This document shows, piece by piece, positions 43,120 through 53,755 of a stretch of 64,000 nucleotides of DNA; position 1 is the first letter of the stretch, and each line of letters begins with the position of its first letter. A program made the translations under genes and the position numbers. Origin of the DNA: an uncultured Alphaproteobacteria bacterium (GTDB lineage: Bacteria > Pseudomonadota > Alphaproteobacteria > Rhodospirillales > Rhodospirillaceae); the NCBI GenBank assembly GCA_902575965.1, contig CACGTM010000002.1, positions 79,547 through 143,546 on the forward strand. The letters run 5' to 3'. The notes beneath the pieces were generated by a model, which was not told the origin of the DNA, made no database searches, and was given only the letters and a program-made list of their open reading frames with translations.

Positions 43120-44025
43120 TTATTTATTAAAACTTTTTTTTAATACTTTTGTGACCAACTCATCTAACTGCTCTAAGTCTGAATAGTAAAATGTTAGGCT
43201 TCCTCCTTTACCATCAAATTGAATGTTAACTTTTAAACCCAGTGTATCTTGAAGTTGCTTTTCAATAGCTATGGTATTTACATCTTTTTTATTTTTTTCA
43301 ATATGAATGGTGTTGCCTATACTATTATTCTTTGCAATCATTTGTTCTACTGCTCTGACTGATAGTCCTTTAGCAATAATTATTTTTGCAATGCTTAATG
43401 AGTTCTTTGCGCCAAGTAACGCCCTCGCATGACCCATTGATATTTTACCATCTTCTAAATATTTTTTTATTTGGGATGGTAGGTTTAACAACCTTAATAG
43501 GTTAGCTATATGTGAACGACTCTTACTAACCAAGTTGGCTATATCATTTTGGCTATGCCCGAACTGGTCAATTAGTTTTTTAAAACCTTCAGCCTCTTCT
43601 ATAGGGGTAAGATCAGATCTTTGAAGATTTTCAATTAGTGCTACCTCAAGAACTTCAGTATCTGATAAATTTTTTACCACTACAGGAATTTCATGTATCT
43701 TAGCGATTTGAGACGCTCTCCACCTTCTCTCACCTGCAATAATCTCATAATTGCCCGCATCACCTTCTCTTACTAATATAGGCTGAAGTAAACCACGCTC
43801 CTTTATTGACGAGGCAAGCTCGGTTATTTTTGTATCATTAAAGTATTTTCTCGGTTGTAAAGAAGAGGGATAAATTTTTTCAATTGGTAGAGTATTAAAA
43901 GCTTTGGGCTTAGAATCACTGTCAACTGATATAGATAGATTTTGCAAACTTAAGTCATTAGTCCCATCATTAAAGAGGGCATCTAAGCCTTTTCCAAGAC
44001 TATTTTTTGATTTTTTATTTGCCAT
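43120..44025 (-). CDS. parB: Chromosome partitioning protein ParB
   Basis: LGKGLDALF, YPSSLQPRKYF, IIAGERRWRASQIAKIHEIPV, ENLQRSDLTPIEEA. Confidence 0.97.
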   Translation of the reverse strand: MANKKSKNSLGKGLDALFNDGTNDLSLQNLSISVDSDSKPKAFNTLPIEKIYPSSLQPRKYFNDTKITELASSIKERGLLQPILVREGDAGNYEIIAGERRWRASQIAKIHEIPVVVKNLSDTEVLEVALIENLQRSDLTPIEEAEGFKKLIDQFGHSQNDIANLVSKSRSHIANLLRLLNLPSQIKKYLEDGKISMGHARALLGAKNSLSIAKIIIAKGLSVRAVEQMIAKNNSIGNTIHIEKNKKDVNTIAIEKQLQDTLGLKVNIQFDGKGGSLTFYYSDLEQLDELVTKVLKKSFNK

Positions 44026-44027
44026 GA

Positions 44028-44807
44028 TTAAATTACTTTTTCTCTTTTTAAAACTTCACTAGCAAGGTTTAAATAAGATTTTGCACCCCTAGATTGTAAA
44101 TCATATATTAATACAGGCTTTCCGTGTGAAGGGGCTTCTGAAATTGTTACATTTCTGGGTATTACAGTCTTATAAACCTTTGCACCGAAAAATTTTCTTA
44201 CATCTTTTTCTACCATTTCTGAAAGCTTATTTCTTTTATCAGCCATTGTAAGAACAATACCCTGAATTTCTAATAAATTATTATAACTGTTTTTAATTCT
44301 TTCTATTGTTTTCACTAGTTGGCTAAGCCCCTCAAGAGCTAAAAATTCAACCTGCAAGGGCACTAAAATACCACCCGAAGCGACTAATGCATTCAATGTT
44401 AAAAGTCCTAAGGATGGAGGACAGTCAATTAAAATAAAATCATAGTTAATTGATTCTCTTGTAAGGCTTTTTTTCAAGCAAAATTCTCTCTCATCAACAT
44501 CAATAAGTTCAAGCTCCGCTCCTGCTAAATCAATTCCTGAAGGCAAAATATCTAAATTAGGAACAGAAGTATTTTTTATTACATCTAAGATGCTTAGTTG
44601 GCCAATTAACATCTGATAAATGTTAATTTCTCTCTGGTTTGAGGGTATACCCATACTGGTGGAAGCATTTCCTTGAGGATCTAAATCGATAAGTAATACT
44701 TTTTTACCAACTGCAGCTAATGCCGTTCCAAGATTTACAGCTGTAGTAGTTTTTCCAACGCCACCTTTTTGGTTTGAGATGGATATTATTCTTAATCCTT
44801 TTGACAT
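44028..44807 (-). CDS. parA: Chromosome partitioning ATPase ParA
   Basis: SISNQKGGVGKTTTAVNLGTALA, LLIDLDPQGNASTSMG. Confidence 0.97.
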   Translation of the reverse strand: MSKGLRIISISNQKGGVGKTTTAVNLGTALAAVGKKVLLIDLDPQGNASTSMGIPSNQREINIYQMLIGQLSILDVIKNTSVPNLDILPSGIDLAGAELELIDVDEREFCLKKSLTRESINYDFILIDCPPSLGLLTLNALVASGGILVPLQVEFLALEGLSQLVKTIERIKNSYNNLLEIQGIVLTMADKRNKLSEMVEKDVRKFFGAKVYKTVIPRNVTISEAPSHGKPVLIYDLQSRGAKSYLNLASEVLKREKVI

Positions 44808-45485
44808 TCATCTACCTATAAATTTGGCTTCTCTTACTTCAATTATTCTAGAAGTTGGATTTGTTAAGCTTTTATATGTCTTAAAGTGAATTATCCATTT
44901 TTTTCTAGCTTCTTCTAATTCTATATTAAATTTATCTCCTTTAAAATAAAGCTGAAGAGTTTCTTTTCCTACGAATTTTCTTGATAATTCGAGTAACCTA
45001 TTTAATGGAGCAAGTGCTCTTGCAGTTACAATATCTACTTTAAATGGCTCCAATTCCTCAATCCTTGAATGATGAACTACAGCATTTAAACTTAGCGCCT
45101 TTATTACATATTTTAAAAAATTTGCTTTCTTTCCAACTGACTCAACTAAATGTACTTCAGGAGAACCTATAATAGATAGTATAATACCTGGGAAACCTGC
45201 CCCGGCCCCCATATCAATTACAACTTTTGATTTCAATGATACAAAATTTACAAGTTGAGCAGTATCAGCAATATGCCTCCACCAAATGTTTTTTATTGTA
45301 GCTTTTGATATTAAATTTATATCTTTATTCCAAGTTATAAGAATTTTCTCAAATTCCTTAAGCTTAGAAATTGCCGACTCCGTTGTGGAAAAAATTCTAT
45401 GAAATTCACTACTTGTGAAAGATTCTTTTTTCACGTGAAACATTTTTTCCTCAAAGTTAGGATTGTTGTGTTTCACGTGAAACAT
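44808..45485 (-). CDS. rsmG: 16S rRNA (guanine(527)-N7)-methyltransferase
   Basis: NLISKATIKNIWWRHIADTAQLV, VIDMGAGAGFPGIIL, TARALAPLNRLLEL; 1-nt TAATG overlap with mnmG. Confidence 0.94.
   Translation of the reverse strand: MFHVKHNNPNFEEKMFHVKKESFTSSEFHRIFSTTESAISKLKEFEKILITWNKDINLISKATIKNIWWRHIADTAQLVNFVSLKSKVVIDMGAGAGFPGIILSIIGSPEVHLVESVGKKANFLKYVIKALSLNAVVHHSRIEELEPFKVDIVTARALAPLNRLLELSRKFVGKETLQLYFKGDKFNIELEEARKKWIIHFKTYKSLTNPTSRIIEVREAKFIGR
45427..45442. promoter_or_regulatory. parS-like centromere site (TTTTTCACGTGAAACA)
   Basis: 15/16 match to the canonical TGTTTCACGTGAAACA palindrome. Confidence 0.85.
45469..45484. promoter_or_regulatory. parS centromere site, perfect (TGTTTCACGTGAAACA)
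   Basis: Exact 16/16 match to the canonical parS palindrome, next to parAB. Confidence 0.95.
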
Positions 45486-47380
45486 TAAACTATATTTTTT
45501 AAGTTAATATGTCTTTTAAGAGGTTTTTTAACGTGTCTTAATAATGCTGTAAGAGCTGCAGGTGTAATACCAGGTATCCTTGATGCCGCACCAATTGTTC
45601 TTGGTTGCAAATATGACAGTTTTTGCAAAACCTCTGAGGACAGACCCCCAACACTTGAGTAATCTAGAGATACAGGTAAGGTTAGAGACTCATCTCTTTT
45701 AAAAGCCCTAATATCGGCGTCCTGCCTTTCAATGTAGCCCTTATATCGCTCATGTATTTCAACTTGCTCAAGTATGGAATCGTCAATTTTACAAACCTCA
45801 GGCCATAATTTTTTTACTCCCTTTAGCCCAATTCCTTTATGTGCAAGGAGGTTTTTGGCTGATCTTTTCACACCATCTTGATTAATTCTAAACCCATTTA
45901 ATTTCAGTTTAGAAGGTGAAATTTCAAGTCCTTTGAGTAATAACAATGCTGATTCAAGGTCAGAAAGTTTTTGATTATGTTTATTTTCTCTAAAGCTGCC
46001 CACACATCCCAATGAAACACCTTTATTTGTAAGCCTTAAGTCTGCATTATCTGCCCTAAGCTTGAGTCTATATTCTGCCCTTGATGTAAACATTCGATAG
46101 GGCTCTTTTGTACCTTTTGTTGTTAGATCATCAATCATAACACCAATAAATGCTTCCGACCTGTCTATTATCTTGGTATCACAATCACCTGCCAAACGAG
46201 CGGCATTCAAACCAGCTATCAACCCCTGTGCAGCTGCTTCCTCGTATCCTGTCGTTCCATTAATTTGACCTGCAAAAAATAAGCATTTGATTTTTTTTGT
46301 CTCGAGCGTTGCATATAATTCCCTTGGATCTACAAAATCGTATTCTATTGCATATCCTGGTTGAAGAATTTTTACCACCTCTAGACCAGGTATGGTCTTC
46401 ATCATTGCTTCCTGTATTTCTATTGGAAGACTAGTTGATATTCCGTTTGGATAAACTGTGTGAGTGTCTAAACCTTCGGGCTCTAAAAATATTTGATGGG
46501 TGTCTTTTTCAGAGAATCTTACAACCTTATCCTCGATAGAGGGACAATATCTTGGTCCTCTACTTTCAATCTGCCCGTTGTAAATCGGTGAAAAGCTTTT
46601 ATTCTCTAAGATAAGCTTTTTGGTATTGGTTGTTGTATTTGTAATGTAACAAGAAATTTGATCATTTTTTATTTCATCACTGAGAAAAGAAAATGGCTTA
46701 GGCTTGTAATCCCCAAGTTGCTCCTGAAGATTAGTATAATCTATTGAATTTCCATCTAGCCGCGGAGGGGTTCCCGTTTTAAGTCTGCCCGTGATAAAAT
46801 TCAATCTTTTCAGTGTGTTAGAAAGACCATGAACTGCTTTTTCGCCAATCCTACCACCCGAAAGCTGTTTCTTCCCACAATGTATTATGCCTTTAAGAAA
46901 AGTACCTGTTGTTAGAACAACAGTTTTAGATATGATACTTGCACCAGATGATGTTATAACTCCATTTACAGTTTTACTTTTATAGTCGATCACAAGGTCT
47001 TCAACAGTGTCCTCAGTTATTGATAAGTTTTCTATCTCGTTTAATAGCCCCTGAACCGCATTTTTGTATAAAACACGGTCAGCTTGAGCTCGAGGTCCCC
47101 TAACGGCAGGTCCCTTAGACTCATTTAACGTCCTAAACTGAATCCCACCTTTATCTATGGCTTTTGCCATAATTCCATCAAGAGCATCGATCTCACGTAC
47201 TAAATGCCCCTTAGCAAGACCTCCAATTGCAGGATTGCAAGACATCACGCCGATATTTTCAGCTTTATTTGTAATTAATAACGTTAGTGCACCAAACCTT
47301 GCAGCTGCAGCGGCTGCTTCTGTTCCCGCATGACCTCCCCCAATAATTATTACATCATATTTTTTAATACATTTAATCAT
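45485..47380 (-). CDS. mnmG: tRNA uridine-5-carboxymethylaminomethyl modification enzyme MnmG
   Basis: [45 protein letters not shown]. Confidence 0.98.
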   Translation of the reverse strand: MIKCIKKYDVIIIGGGHAGTEAAAAAARFGALTLLITNKAENIGVMSCNPAIGGLAKGHLVREIDALDGIMAKAIDKGGIQFRTLNESKGPAVRGPRAQADRVLYKNAVQGLLNEIENLSITEDTVEDLVIDYKSKTVNGVITSSGASIISKTVVLTTGTFLKGIIHCGKKQLSGGRIGEKAVHGLSNTLKRLNFITGRLKTGTPPRLDGNSIDYTNLQEQLGDYKPKPFSFLSDEIKNDQISCYITNTTTNTKKLILENKSFSPIYNGQIESRGPRYCPSIEDKVVRFSEKDTHQIFLEPEGLDTHTVYPNGISTSLPIEIQEAMMKTIPGLEVVKILQPGYAIEYDFVDPRELYATLETKKIKCLFFAGQINGTTGYEEAAAQGLIAGLNAARLAGDCDTKIIDRSEAFIGVMIDDLTTKGTKEPYRMFTSRAEYRLKLRADNADLRLTNKGVSLGCVGSFRENKHNQKLSDLESALLLLKGLEISPSKLKLNGFRINQDGVKRSAKNLLAHKGIGLKGVKKLWPEVCKIDDSILEQVEIHERYKGYIERQDADIRAFKRDESLTLPVSLDYSSVGGLSSEVLQKLSYLQPRTIGAASRIPGITPAALTALLRHVKKPLKRHINLKNIV

Positions 47381-47391
47381 TATTATCTATT

Positions 47392-48738
47392 TTACTTACC
47401 TATGCAAAAATCATGAAAAAGTTTATCAAGAACATCTTCAATATCTACTTCACCAACAAGCTTTCCTAGTGACCTCAGAGACATTCTCAAATCCTCTGCA
47501 ACTAACTCTGGTTCTGTTCCATTAATAGCATTATCAACATGTTCCAGACAAAGAGACAACGCCTTCTTTTGACGATCTCTTGTTAAGGGAGCAACAGCAG
47601 TTTGTAAACTAAATATCTTGTTCATTTTATTTTTTATTGCATCAAAAAACTTATCTAATCCATGGTCCTTCTTGACTGATACGAAAATTATATCCTGCTT
47701 ATGAAAAAAATCATTTTTCAACTCCATCTTATTAGTGGTCAATTTGTCAGACTTATTTACTAAAATAATTGTTTCAAGATCTACATTTTTAGCAGTCTTC
47801 TCATCAAAGTAAGGGTAGAAATCACCATCAAAAACTGCAACATTTATATTTGAATTTTTTGCTTTCTCAATCGCCCGCCTAACTCCTTCTTTTTCTACAC
47901 TATCATTTGTGTCTCTTATTCCTGCTGTATCTGCAAAAACAACAGGATAACCAAATAAATTCAGAGTTACCTCAACAATATCTCTGGTTGTCCCAGGTTG
48001 ACTTGAAACAATGGACGTATCTTTTTTGCTTAAATAATTTATTAATGATGACTTCCCTGCATTTGGCGGGCCTATTATAGAGATAGTCAAGCCTTTTCTA
48101 ATAATCTCGCCTGTATTTGTATTAAGAGTTTTATTTATTTCCTCTTTAACCAATATTACATTTTTTAAAAAATCTAATGTATTGGGTATATTTTCGTCAT
48201 CTTCAGGAAAATCTATCATCGCCTCAATTGATGCAAGTGCATTGGTAATAATATGTTTCCATTCAATATGCTTTTTTCTCAATTCGCCAGTAACATGTCT
48301 ATTTGCTTGGTAAACTTGCTCTTCGGTTTCTGCATCAATTAAGTCTGCTAACCCTTCTATTTGTGTTAGGTCAAGCTTATCCGACATAAATGCTCTTTTT
48401 GTAAACTCGCCTGGTTCAGCTGATCTAAAATGAGGAATAGTTGACATAACATTAAGTATTTCTGAAATTACTCCGCTACTGCCATGAACATGAAATTCAA
48501 CTATATTTTCTCCTGTGAAACTGTGAGGCTCATCAAAATAAACTGCAAGTGCTTCGTCAATTATTTCTTTTTTATCAGGCCTAAAAATTGTCGCCCTAAA
48601 AAGAGTTCTTTCTTTTTTTGCATGAATACCAAAAGTATCAAAAACTTTCTTCGCATTCCTACCCGATATTCTTATTATTGCCACACCAGATTTTCCTGAT
48701 GGTGTCGCAAGAGCATATATTGTATCATCCGAGATCAA
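47392..48738 (-). CDS. mnmE: tRNA modification GTPase MnmE
   Basis: IIGPPNAGKSSLINYL, FADTAGIRDT, C-terminal FHDFCIGK. Confidence 0.97.
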   Translation of the reverse strand: MISDDTIYALATPSGKSGVAIIRISGRNAKKVFDTFGIHAKKERTLFRATIFRPDKKEIIDEALAVYFDEPHSFTGENIVEFHVHGSSGVISEILNVMSTIPHFRSAEPGEFTKRAFMSDKLDLTQIEGLADLIDAETEEQVYQANRHVTGELRKKHIEWKHIITNALASIEAMIDFPEDDENIPNTLDFLKNVILVKEEINKTLNTNTGEIIRKGLTISIIGPPNAGKSSLINYLSKKDTSIVSSQPGTTRDIVEVTLNLFGYPVVFADTAGIRDTNDSVEKEGVRRAIEKAKNSNINVAVFDGDFYPYFDEKTAKNVDLETIILVNKSDKLTTNKMELKNDFFHKQDIIFVSVKKDHGLDKFFDAIKNKMNKIFSLQTAVAPLTRDRQKKALSLCLEHVDNAINGTEPELVAEDLRMSLRSLGKLVGEVDIEDVLDKLFHDFCIGK

Positions 48739-48798
48739 AGGTATATTCCTTTAAATACATTATATTATAAGTTTATTTGAAATTACGGGGCTAATAAT

Positions 48799-49779
48799 AT
48801 GTCAAAAAAAATAATAGTAAAAGAAAGAGGTGGACCAGACTCAATGAAAATTGTTGATAATGTCTTAAATGAAACGCCTAAGGATTGTGTAAAAATTAAA
48901 CATGATCTTATCGGAGTAAATTTTATAGATACTTATCATCGTTCGGGTTTGTATCCAATCGATACGAACTCTTTCACTCCTGGTATGGAAGCGATAGGAT
49001 ATATTACTGAAATAGGCGATAATGTGGAAGATTTTAAAGTTGGCGACAAAGTTTGTTACGGTAATGGTCCTATTGGTTCCTATTGTTCTGAAAGGATAAT
49101 GGAAAAAGAAACGGTCTTTAAAATACCCAATTATATAGACGATAAATCACTGGCCGGTTCTGTTCTAAGATACCTCACTGTTTGGTACTTAGTTGAAAAA
49201 CTATATAAATTAACAAAAGAAGATGTCGTTCTTTTTCATGCTGCAGCAGGTGGTGTTGGCCTTCTTTTTTGCCAATGGGTGAAGACAGTTGGTGCAACAA
49301 TAATTGGTACTGTAAGCTCAGATGAAAAAGGACAACTTGCCAAAAAGTTTGGTTGTGATTATGTAATCAACTATAAGAATGAAAACTTTCAGAAAGAAGT
49401 AAATAAAATAACAGACAAAAAAGGAGTGTCTGTGGTTTATGATGGAGTGGGTAAAAATACATTTCACGAATCACTTAAGTGTCTTAGCAAAAAAGGTCTT
49501 ATGGTTTCATTCGGAAATGCTTCTGGCCCGGCACCAGATTTAAATGTTAGCTCATTAGGTCCCTTAGGTTCTCTTTTTGTAACTCGTCCTACTCTTCTTG
49601 ATTATACAAATAATAGAAAGGATTTAGAAGAAGCTTTCCTTAAAATTTTTTCACTAATAAAAGATAAGAAAATTACTTCCAACGTTGGACAAGTTTACCC
49701 GCTTGAAAAGTGCTCGCTCGCACATCACGACTTAGAAAATCGTCTAACCAAAGGATCGACGGTTCTTAGTGTTAAATAA
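48799..49779 (+). CDS. Quinone oxidoreductase (zinc-independent MDR, QOR-like)
   Basis: GVNFIDTYHRSGLYP, HAAAGGVGLLFCQWVKTVGATIIGTVSSDEK. Confidence 0.92.
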   Translation: MSKKIIVKERGGPDSMKIVDNVLNETPKDCVKIKHDLIGVNFIDTYHRSGLYPIDTNSFTPGMEAIGYITEIGDNVEDFKVGDKVCYGNGPIGSYCSERIMEKETVFKIPNYIDDKSLAGSVLRYLTVWYLVEKLYKLTKEDVVLFHAAAGGVGLLFCQWVKTVGATIIGTVSSDEKGQLAKKFGCDYVINYKNENFQKEVNKITDKKGVSVVYDGVGKNTFHESLKCLSKKGLMVSFGNASGPAPDLNVSSLGPLGSLFVTRPTLLDYTNNRKDLEEAFLKIFSLIKDKKITSNVGQVYPLEKCSLAHHDLENRLTKGSTVLSVK

Positions 49780-49784
49780 TAGGG

Positions 49785-51041
49785 TCACTGATTCATTCTT
49801 TCAAAAAAATCAGCATTGTTTTTCGACTCCTTAAGTTTATCTATTAGAAACTCCATACCATCTTGAGTACCCATTGGATCTAGTATCCTTCTAAGCATCC
49901 ACATTTTAGATAAATTGGATTGATCTACCAGAAGCTCTTCTTTTCTTGTTCCTGACTTTTGTATGTCTATGGCTGGGAAAATTCTTTTGTCTGCAAGTTT
50001 TCTCTCCATAACTATTTCTGAATTACCTGTACCTTTAAACTCTTCAAAAATAACTTCATCCATTCTGCTTCCTGTTTCTATTAGGGCCGTGGCTATTATT
50101 GTTAATGAGCCACCCTCCTCAACATTTCTAGCTGCTCCAAAAAATCTTTTTGGTCTTTGCAAAGCATTAGCATCAACACCACCTGTTAATACCTTTCCCG
50201 ATGATGGTACTACTGTATTATAAGCCCTAGCTAATCTTGTTATTGAGTCCAACAAAATAACAACGTCTCTCTTATGTTCAACAAGTCTCTTTGCTTTTTC
50301 AATAACCATTTCGGCTACTTGAACATGGCGTGATGCTGGTTCATCGAATGTTGAACTAACAACTTCACCGTTCACCGTTCTATCCATATCAGTTACTTCT
50401 TCTGGTCTTTCATCTATAAGAAGGACAATTAGATAAACTTCCGGTTGATTTTTTGCGATAGAGTGAGCAATATTCTGAAGCATAACCGTTTTCCCAGCTC
50501 TTGGGGGTGCAGTCAGAAGAGCTCTTTGACCTTTACCTAAAGGTGATACAATTTCTATTACTCTACCTGTTATTTCTTTAGAGCCCGGATCTTCAATTTC
50601 CATTTCAAGTTTAGATTCTGGGTAAAGAGGAGTTAAATTATCAAAGTTTATTCTATGTCTTACTGATTCTGGGTCTTCAAAATTAACTTTATTTAATTTA
50701 AGCAAGGCAAAATATCTCTCACCATCTTTTGGTGAACGTATTTCACCCTCAACTGTATCACCTGTTCTAAGACCAAATCTTCTAACTTGATTAGGAGAAA
50801 CATATATGTCATCTGGACCAGATAAGTAATTAGATTCAGGAGAACGTAGGAATCCAAAACCATCCTGTAATATTTCAAGGACTCCGTCACCAACAATAGC
50901 TTGTTCGTTTTCTGCAAGCTTTTTTAAAATAGAAAATAACATATCCTGTTTTCTAAGGTTTGAGGCATTTTCGATACCCATATCCTCAGCAAAGGAAAGC
51001 AATTCCGGTGGAGATTTCTTTTTTAACTCTTTTAAATGCAC
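49785..51041 (-). CDS. rho: Transcription termination factor Rho
   Basis: [49 protein letters not shown]. Confidence 0.98.
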   Translation of the reverse strand: MHLKELKKKSPPELLSFAEDMGIENASNLRKQDMLFSILKKLAENEQAIVGDGVLEILQDGFGFLRSPESNYLSGPDDIYVSPNQVRRFGLRTGDTVEGEIRSPKDGERYFALLKLNKVNFEDPESVRHRINFDNLTPLYPESKLEMEIEDPGSKEITGRVIEIVSPLGKGQRALLTAPPRAGKTVMLQNIAHSIAKNQPEVYLIVLLIDERPEEVTDMDRTVNGEVVSSTFDEPASRHVQVAEMVIEKAKRLVEHKRDVVILLDSITRLARAYNTVVPSSGKVLTGGVDANALQRPKRFFGAARNVEEGGSLTIIATALIETGSRMDEVIFEEFKGTGNSEIVMERKLADKRIFPAIDIQKSGTRKEELLVDQSNLSKMWMLRRILDPMGTQDGMEFLIDKLKESKNNADFFERMNQ

Positions 51042-51451
51042 GATTTATATTGAAACTATTATAGAGATTGAGAATGAATTCATGGAGAGATTTAAATATT
51101 TATATACCGTTACAGAACAAAATATTATCTGTCAATAAAATTTTTTAATGAATTATATACTAATACTAAAAGAAATATAGATGTTGTTGTTGTTGTTAAT
51201 GTGAAAATAAAGGATTAAAACTTATAAAGAATAATAAAAAAGTAGATAATAGAAAAAGATAAAAATTTAAAGAATAAGATTATGAAATTAAACAATTATA
51301 AATAAAAAGAAAAAAACTCACATAATTAACATAATTAATGAGAAAATAGTTAACATTGGAAAAAAAGTGGATGAAATAAGCAAAAGTGTTTACAAAAATA
51401 GACTTATGAAAGAAAGGCTTTTTTTCCACAGGTTATAAAAAGATAAAAAAC
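51042..51451. other. Candidate chromosomal origin of replication (oriC) intergenic region
   Basis: About 410 bp non-coding, very AT-rich, between divergent rho and PPSR/RP001-family genes; DnaA-box-like TTTTCCACA at 51422-51430; tandem CATAATTAA repeats; parS/parAB about 6 kb away. Confidence 0.6.
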
Positions 51452-52264
51452 ATGTCAAATAAACATAATATTCATCTAATCTCAGATTCATCAGGAGAAA
51501 CAGTAAACGGAGTCGTTAGAGCATGCTTAGTGCAGTATGATCAAGAAATGGTACATCAACACGAATGGTGGTTGATAAGAACAGAACAACAAATGAAAAA
51601 GGCCTTGCAAGGTATAGAGAACCATCCTGGTATTGTGGTTTTCACATTAGTTGATCCAACAATAAAACTTCAACTAGAAGAAGGTTGCGAAAAATTGGGC
51701 GTCCCCTATATCTCTATTTTGGACCCAATCTTGAGTATTATGGACAATGCATTTAAATCAAAAGGTGATCATCAAATAGGAAAGCAACACAACCTAGATG
51801 CAGATTATTTTGAGCGAATAAAAGCGATTCAATTTGCAATGGATTTCGATGATGGCCAACGAATAACAATGATAGATGAAGCTGACATTGTTCTTGTGGG
51901 AGTATCGAGAACGTCTAAAACTCCTACGTGCATGTATCTTGCTAATAGAGGATATAAGGTCGCTAATATTCCATTGGTCCCTGGACAAACTCATTCGTCT
52001 GAAGTTTTCTCAAACCCTCACACTTTTTTCGTAGGATTAGTTTGTGATCCAAAAAATTTATCCGACATTAGACAAAACAGGCTGAAAATGATGAAGGAAG
52101 ATAGGCACATAGATTATGCAGATATGCAGTATGTAAAAGAGGAAGTGGCTAACTCAAGAAAATTATTTAGAAAGAATAATTGGCCTGTGATTGATGTAAC
52201 ACGCAAGTCTATTGAAGAAACTGCTGCATCTATAATACAGTTATATAATTCTAGAATAAATTAA
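51452..52264 (+). CDS. Pyruvate, phosphate dikinase regulatory protein (PPSR family, DUF299/RP001-like)
   Basis: HLISDSSGETVNGVVRACLVQYD ... VGVSRTSKTPTCMYLANRGYKVANIPLVPG. Confidence 0.93.
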   Translation: MSNKHNIHLISDSSGETVNGVVRACLVQYDQEMVHQHEWWLIRTEQQMKKALQGIENHPGIVVFTLVDPTIKLQLEEGCEKLGVPYISILDPILSIMDNAFKSKGDHQIGKQHNLDADYFERIKAIQFAMDFDDGQRITMIDEADIVLVGVSRTSKTPTCMYLANRGYKVANIPLVPGQTHSSEVFSNPHTFFVGLVCDPKNLSDIRQNRLKMMKEDRHIDYADMQYVKEEVANSRKLFRKNNWPVIDVTRKSIEETAASIIQLYNSRIN

Positions 52265-52276
52265 AAAGATATTTAG

Positions 52277-53122
52277 ATGAAAAAACCAGAATCAATAAAA
52301 TTAGCGGGTGTTTTAGGCAATCCAATATCACACTCACTGTCTCCGCACCTTCATGGGTTTTGGATTAATAAATATTCAGTTAATGGTTATTATATTCCTT
52401 TATTGGTTAATAGGACTGAGATAGGGAAATCATTAGATGCTTTAAAGACATTAGGTTTTCGTGGAGCAAATGTTACTATTCCATTTAAAGAGGAGGTAAT
52501 TAAATATATTGATTACATAAGCGAAACAGATGCAAAAATTGGAGCAGTAAATACTCTTTCAATAAACATCAAAGGAGAAATAACAGGGTTAAACACTGAT
52601 GTATATGGTTTTTTAAAAAACCTTGAAAAATCAATACCTCAATGGGAAAAGTTTGTAGATAATATTGTGGTGATTGGTGCAGGTGGAGCATCAAGGGCAG
52701 TTGTTTCTGCGCTAAAACATAAAAAGATTGAATCTAAAAAAATAGTAAATCGATCAGCGCAAAGAGCAAATTTTATTAAAGACCAAATCGATGAAAATCT
52801 AGAGATAATAAGCTGGAGCCAGCTAGACGAAGTTTTAGAAAACTGTGATTTATTAATAAACACTACTCCTTTAGGTATGAATGGTCAGCCCCCACTAAAT
52901 ATTAGGGTCGATTTGATGAATAAAGGCTCCATAGTTTATGATCTCGTGTATACCCCGTTAGAAACGAATTTAATAAAATCTGCAAAAGAAAATAATTTAC
53001 AAACTGTTAGCGGACTTGGAATGTTAATATTTCAGGCCATAAAAGGTTTCGAGGAATGGTTTGGAAAAAAACCTCAGGCGGATGAGGCAACAAGTTTATT
53101 CTTAAAAAGAATTCTTCAATGA
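52277..53122 (+). CDS. aroE: Shikimate dehydrogenase
   Basis: GVLGNPISHSLSPHLHGFWI, GANVTIPFKEEV, GAVNTL, VIGAGGASRAV. Confidence 0.95.
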   Translation: MKKPESIKLAGVLGNPISHSLSPHLHGFWINKYSVNGYYIPLLVNRTEIGKSLDALKTLGFRGANVTIPFKEEVIKYIDYISETDAKIGAVNTLSINIKGEITGLNTDVYGFLKNLEKSIPQWEKFVDNIVVIGAGGASRAVVSALKHKKIESKKIVNRSAQRANFIKDQIDENLEIISWSQLDEVLENCDLLINTTPLGMNGQPPLNIRVDLMNKGSIVYDLVYTPLETNLIKSAKENNLQTVSGLGMLIFQAIKGFEEWFGKKPQADEATSLFLKRILQ

Positions 53123-53748
53123 GAATAGTTAGAAAGTTTAAAAAAAAACGTTATTCTAAATCTACTAAAATAATCATAATTACAGGCTCTATTGGTATGG
53201 GCAAATCAACAACATTGTCTCTATTCAAATATTTAGGTTACCCTTTTTTTGATGCAGATTATTTTGCAAGAAAGGTGGTTGAGACTAATACAAAAGGTTT
53301 TCAAAAAATCAGTAAAACTTTTCCAAGCGTTATAAAAAAAGATAGTATTGACCGAAAAGCATTAGGGGAAATTGTTTTTTCAGATCCGAAGGATCTTGAA
53401 AGGTTAGAAAGAATTATTCATCCACAAATCAAAAAAGAACGAGAACGTTTTATAAGAATTCATAGAGTGAAAAGATCCAAAATAATAGTTCTCGACATTC
53501 CTCTTTTTTTTGAAAAAGAAAATGATAATTCATACTCAAATATATTTGTTATAACAGCACCTAGTTTTATTCAAAAACAGAGAGTATTAAGACGTATAGG
53601 TATGAACAAAGATAAATTTATTAATATATTAAATACACAGATTCCAGATATTAGGAAAAGGCAGAGAGGCTCTCAGGTTATTCAGAGTGGACTTGGAAAG
53701 CGATTTGTATTAAAAAAAATTAGATTCTTAAAAACAAAACTAGATTAA
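53119..53748 (+). CDS. coaE: Dephospho-CoA kinase
   Basis: ITGSIGMGKSTTLSLF P-loop, FFDADYFARKVV, IVLDIPLFFE. Confidence 0.92.
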   Translation: MRIVRKFKKKRYSKSTKIIIITGSIGMGKSTTLSLFKYLGYPFFDADYFARKVVETNTKGFQKISKTFPSVIKKDSIDRKALGEIVFSDPKDLERLERIIHPQIKKERERFIRIHRVKRSKIIVLDIPLFFEKENDNSYSNIFVITAPSFIQKQRVLRRIGMNKDKFINILNTQIPDIRKRQRGSQVIQSGLGKRFVLKKIRFLKTKLD

Positions 53749-53755
53749 TTAATAA

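Noticed and set aside
51183-51197. (GTT)5 microsatellite as a contingency/phase-variation locus
   Set aside because: Non-coding, short, and better treated as part of the candidate origin region.
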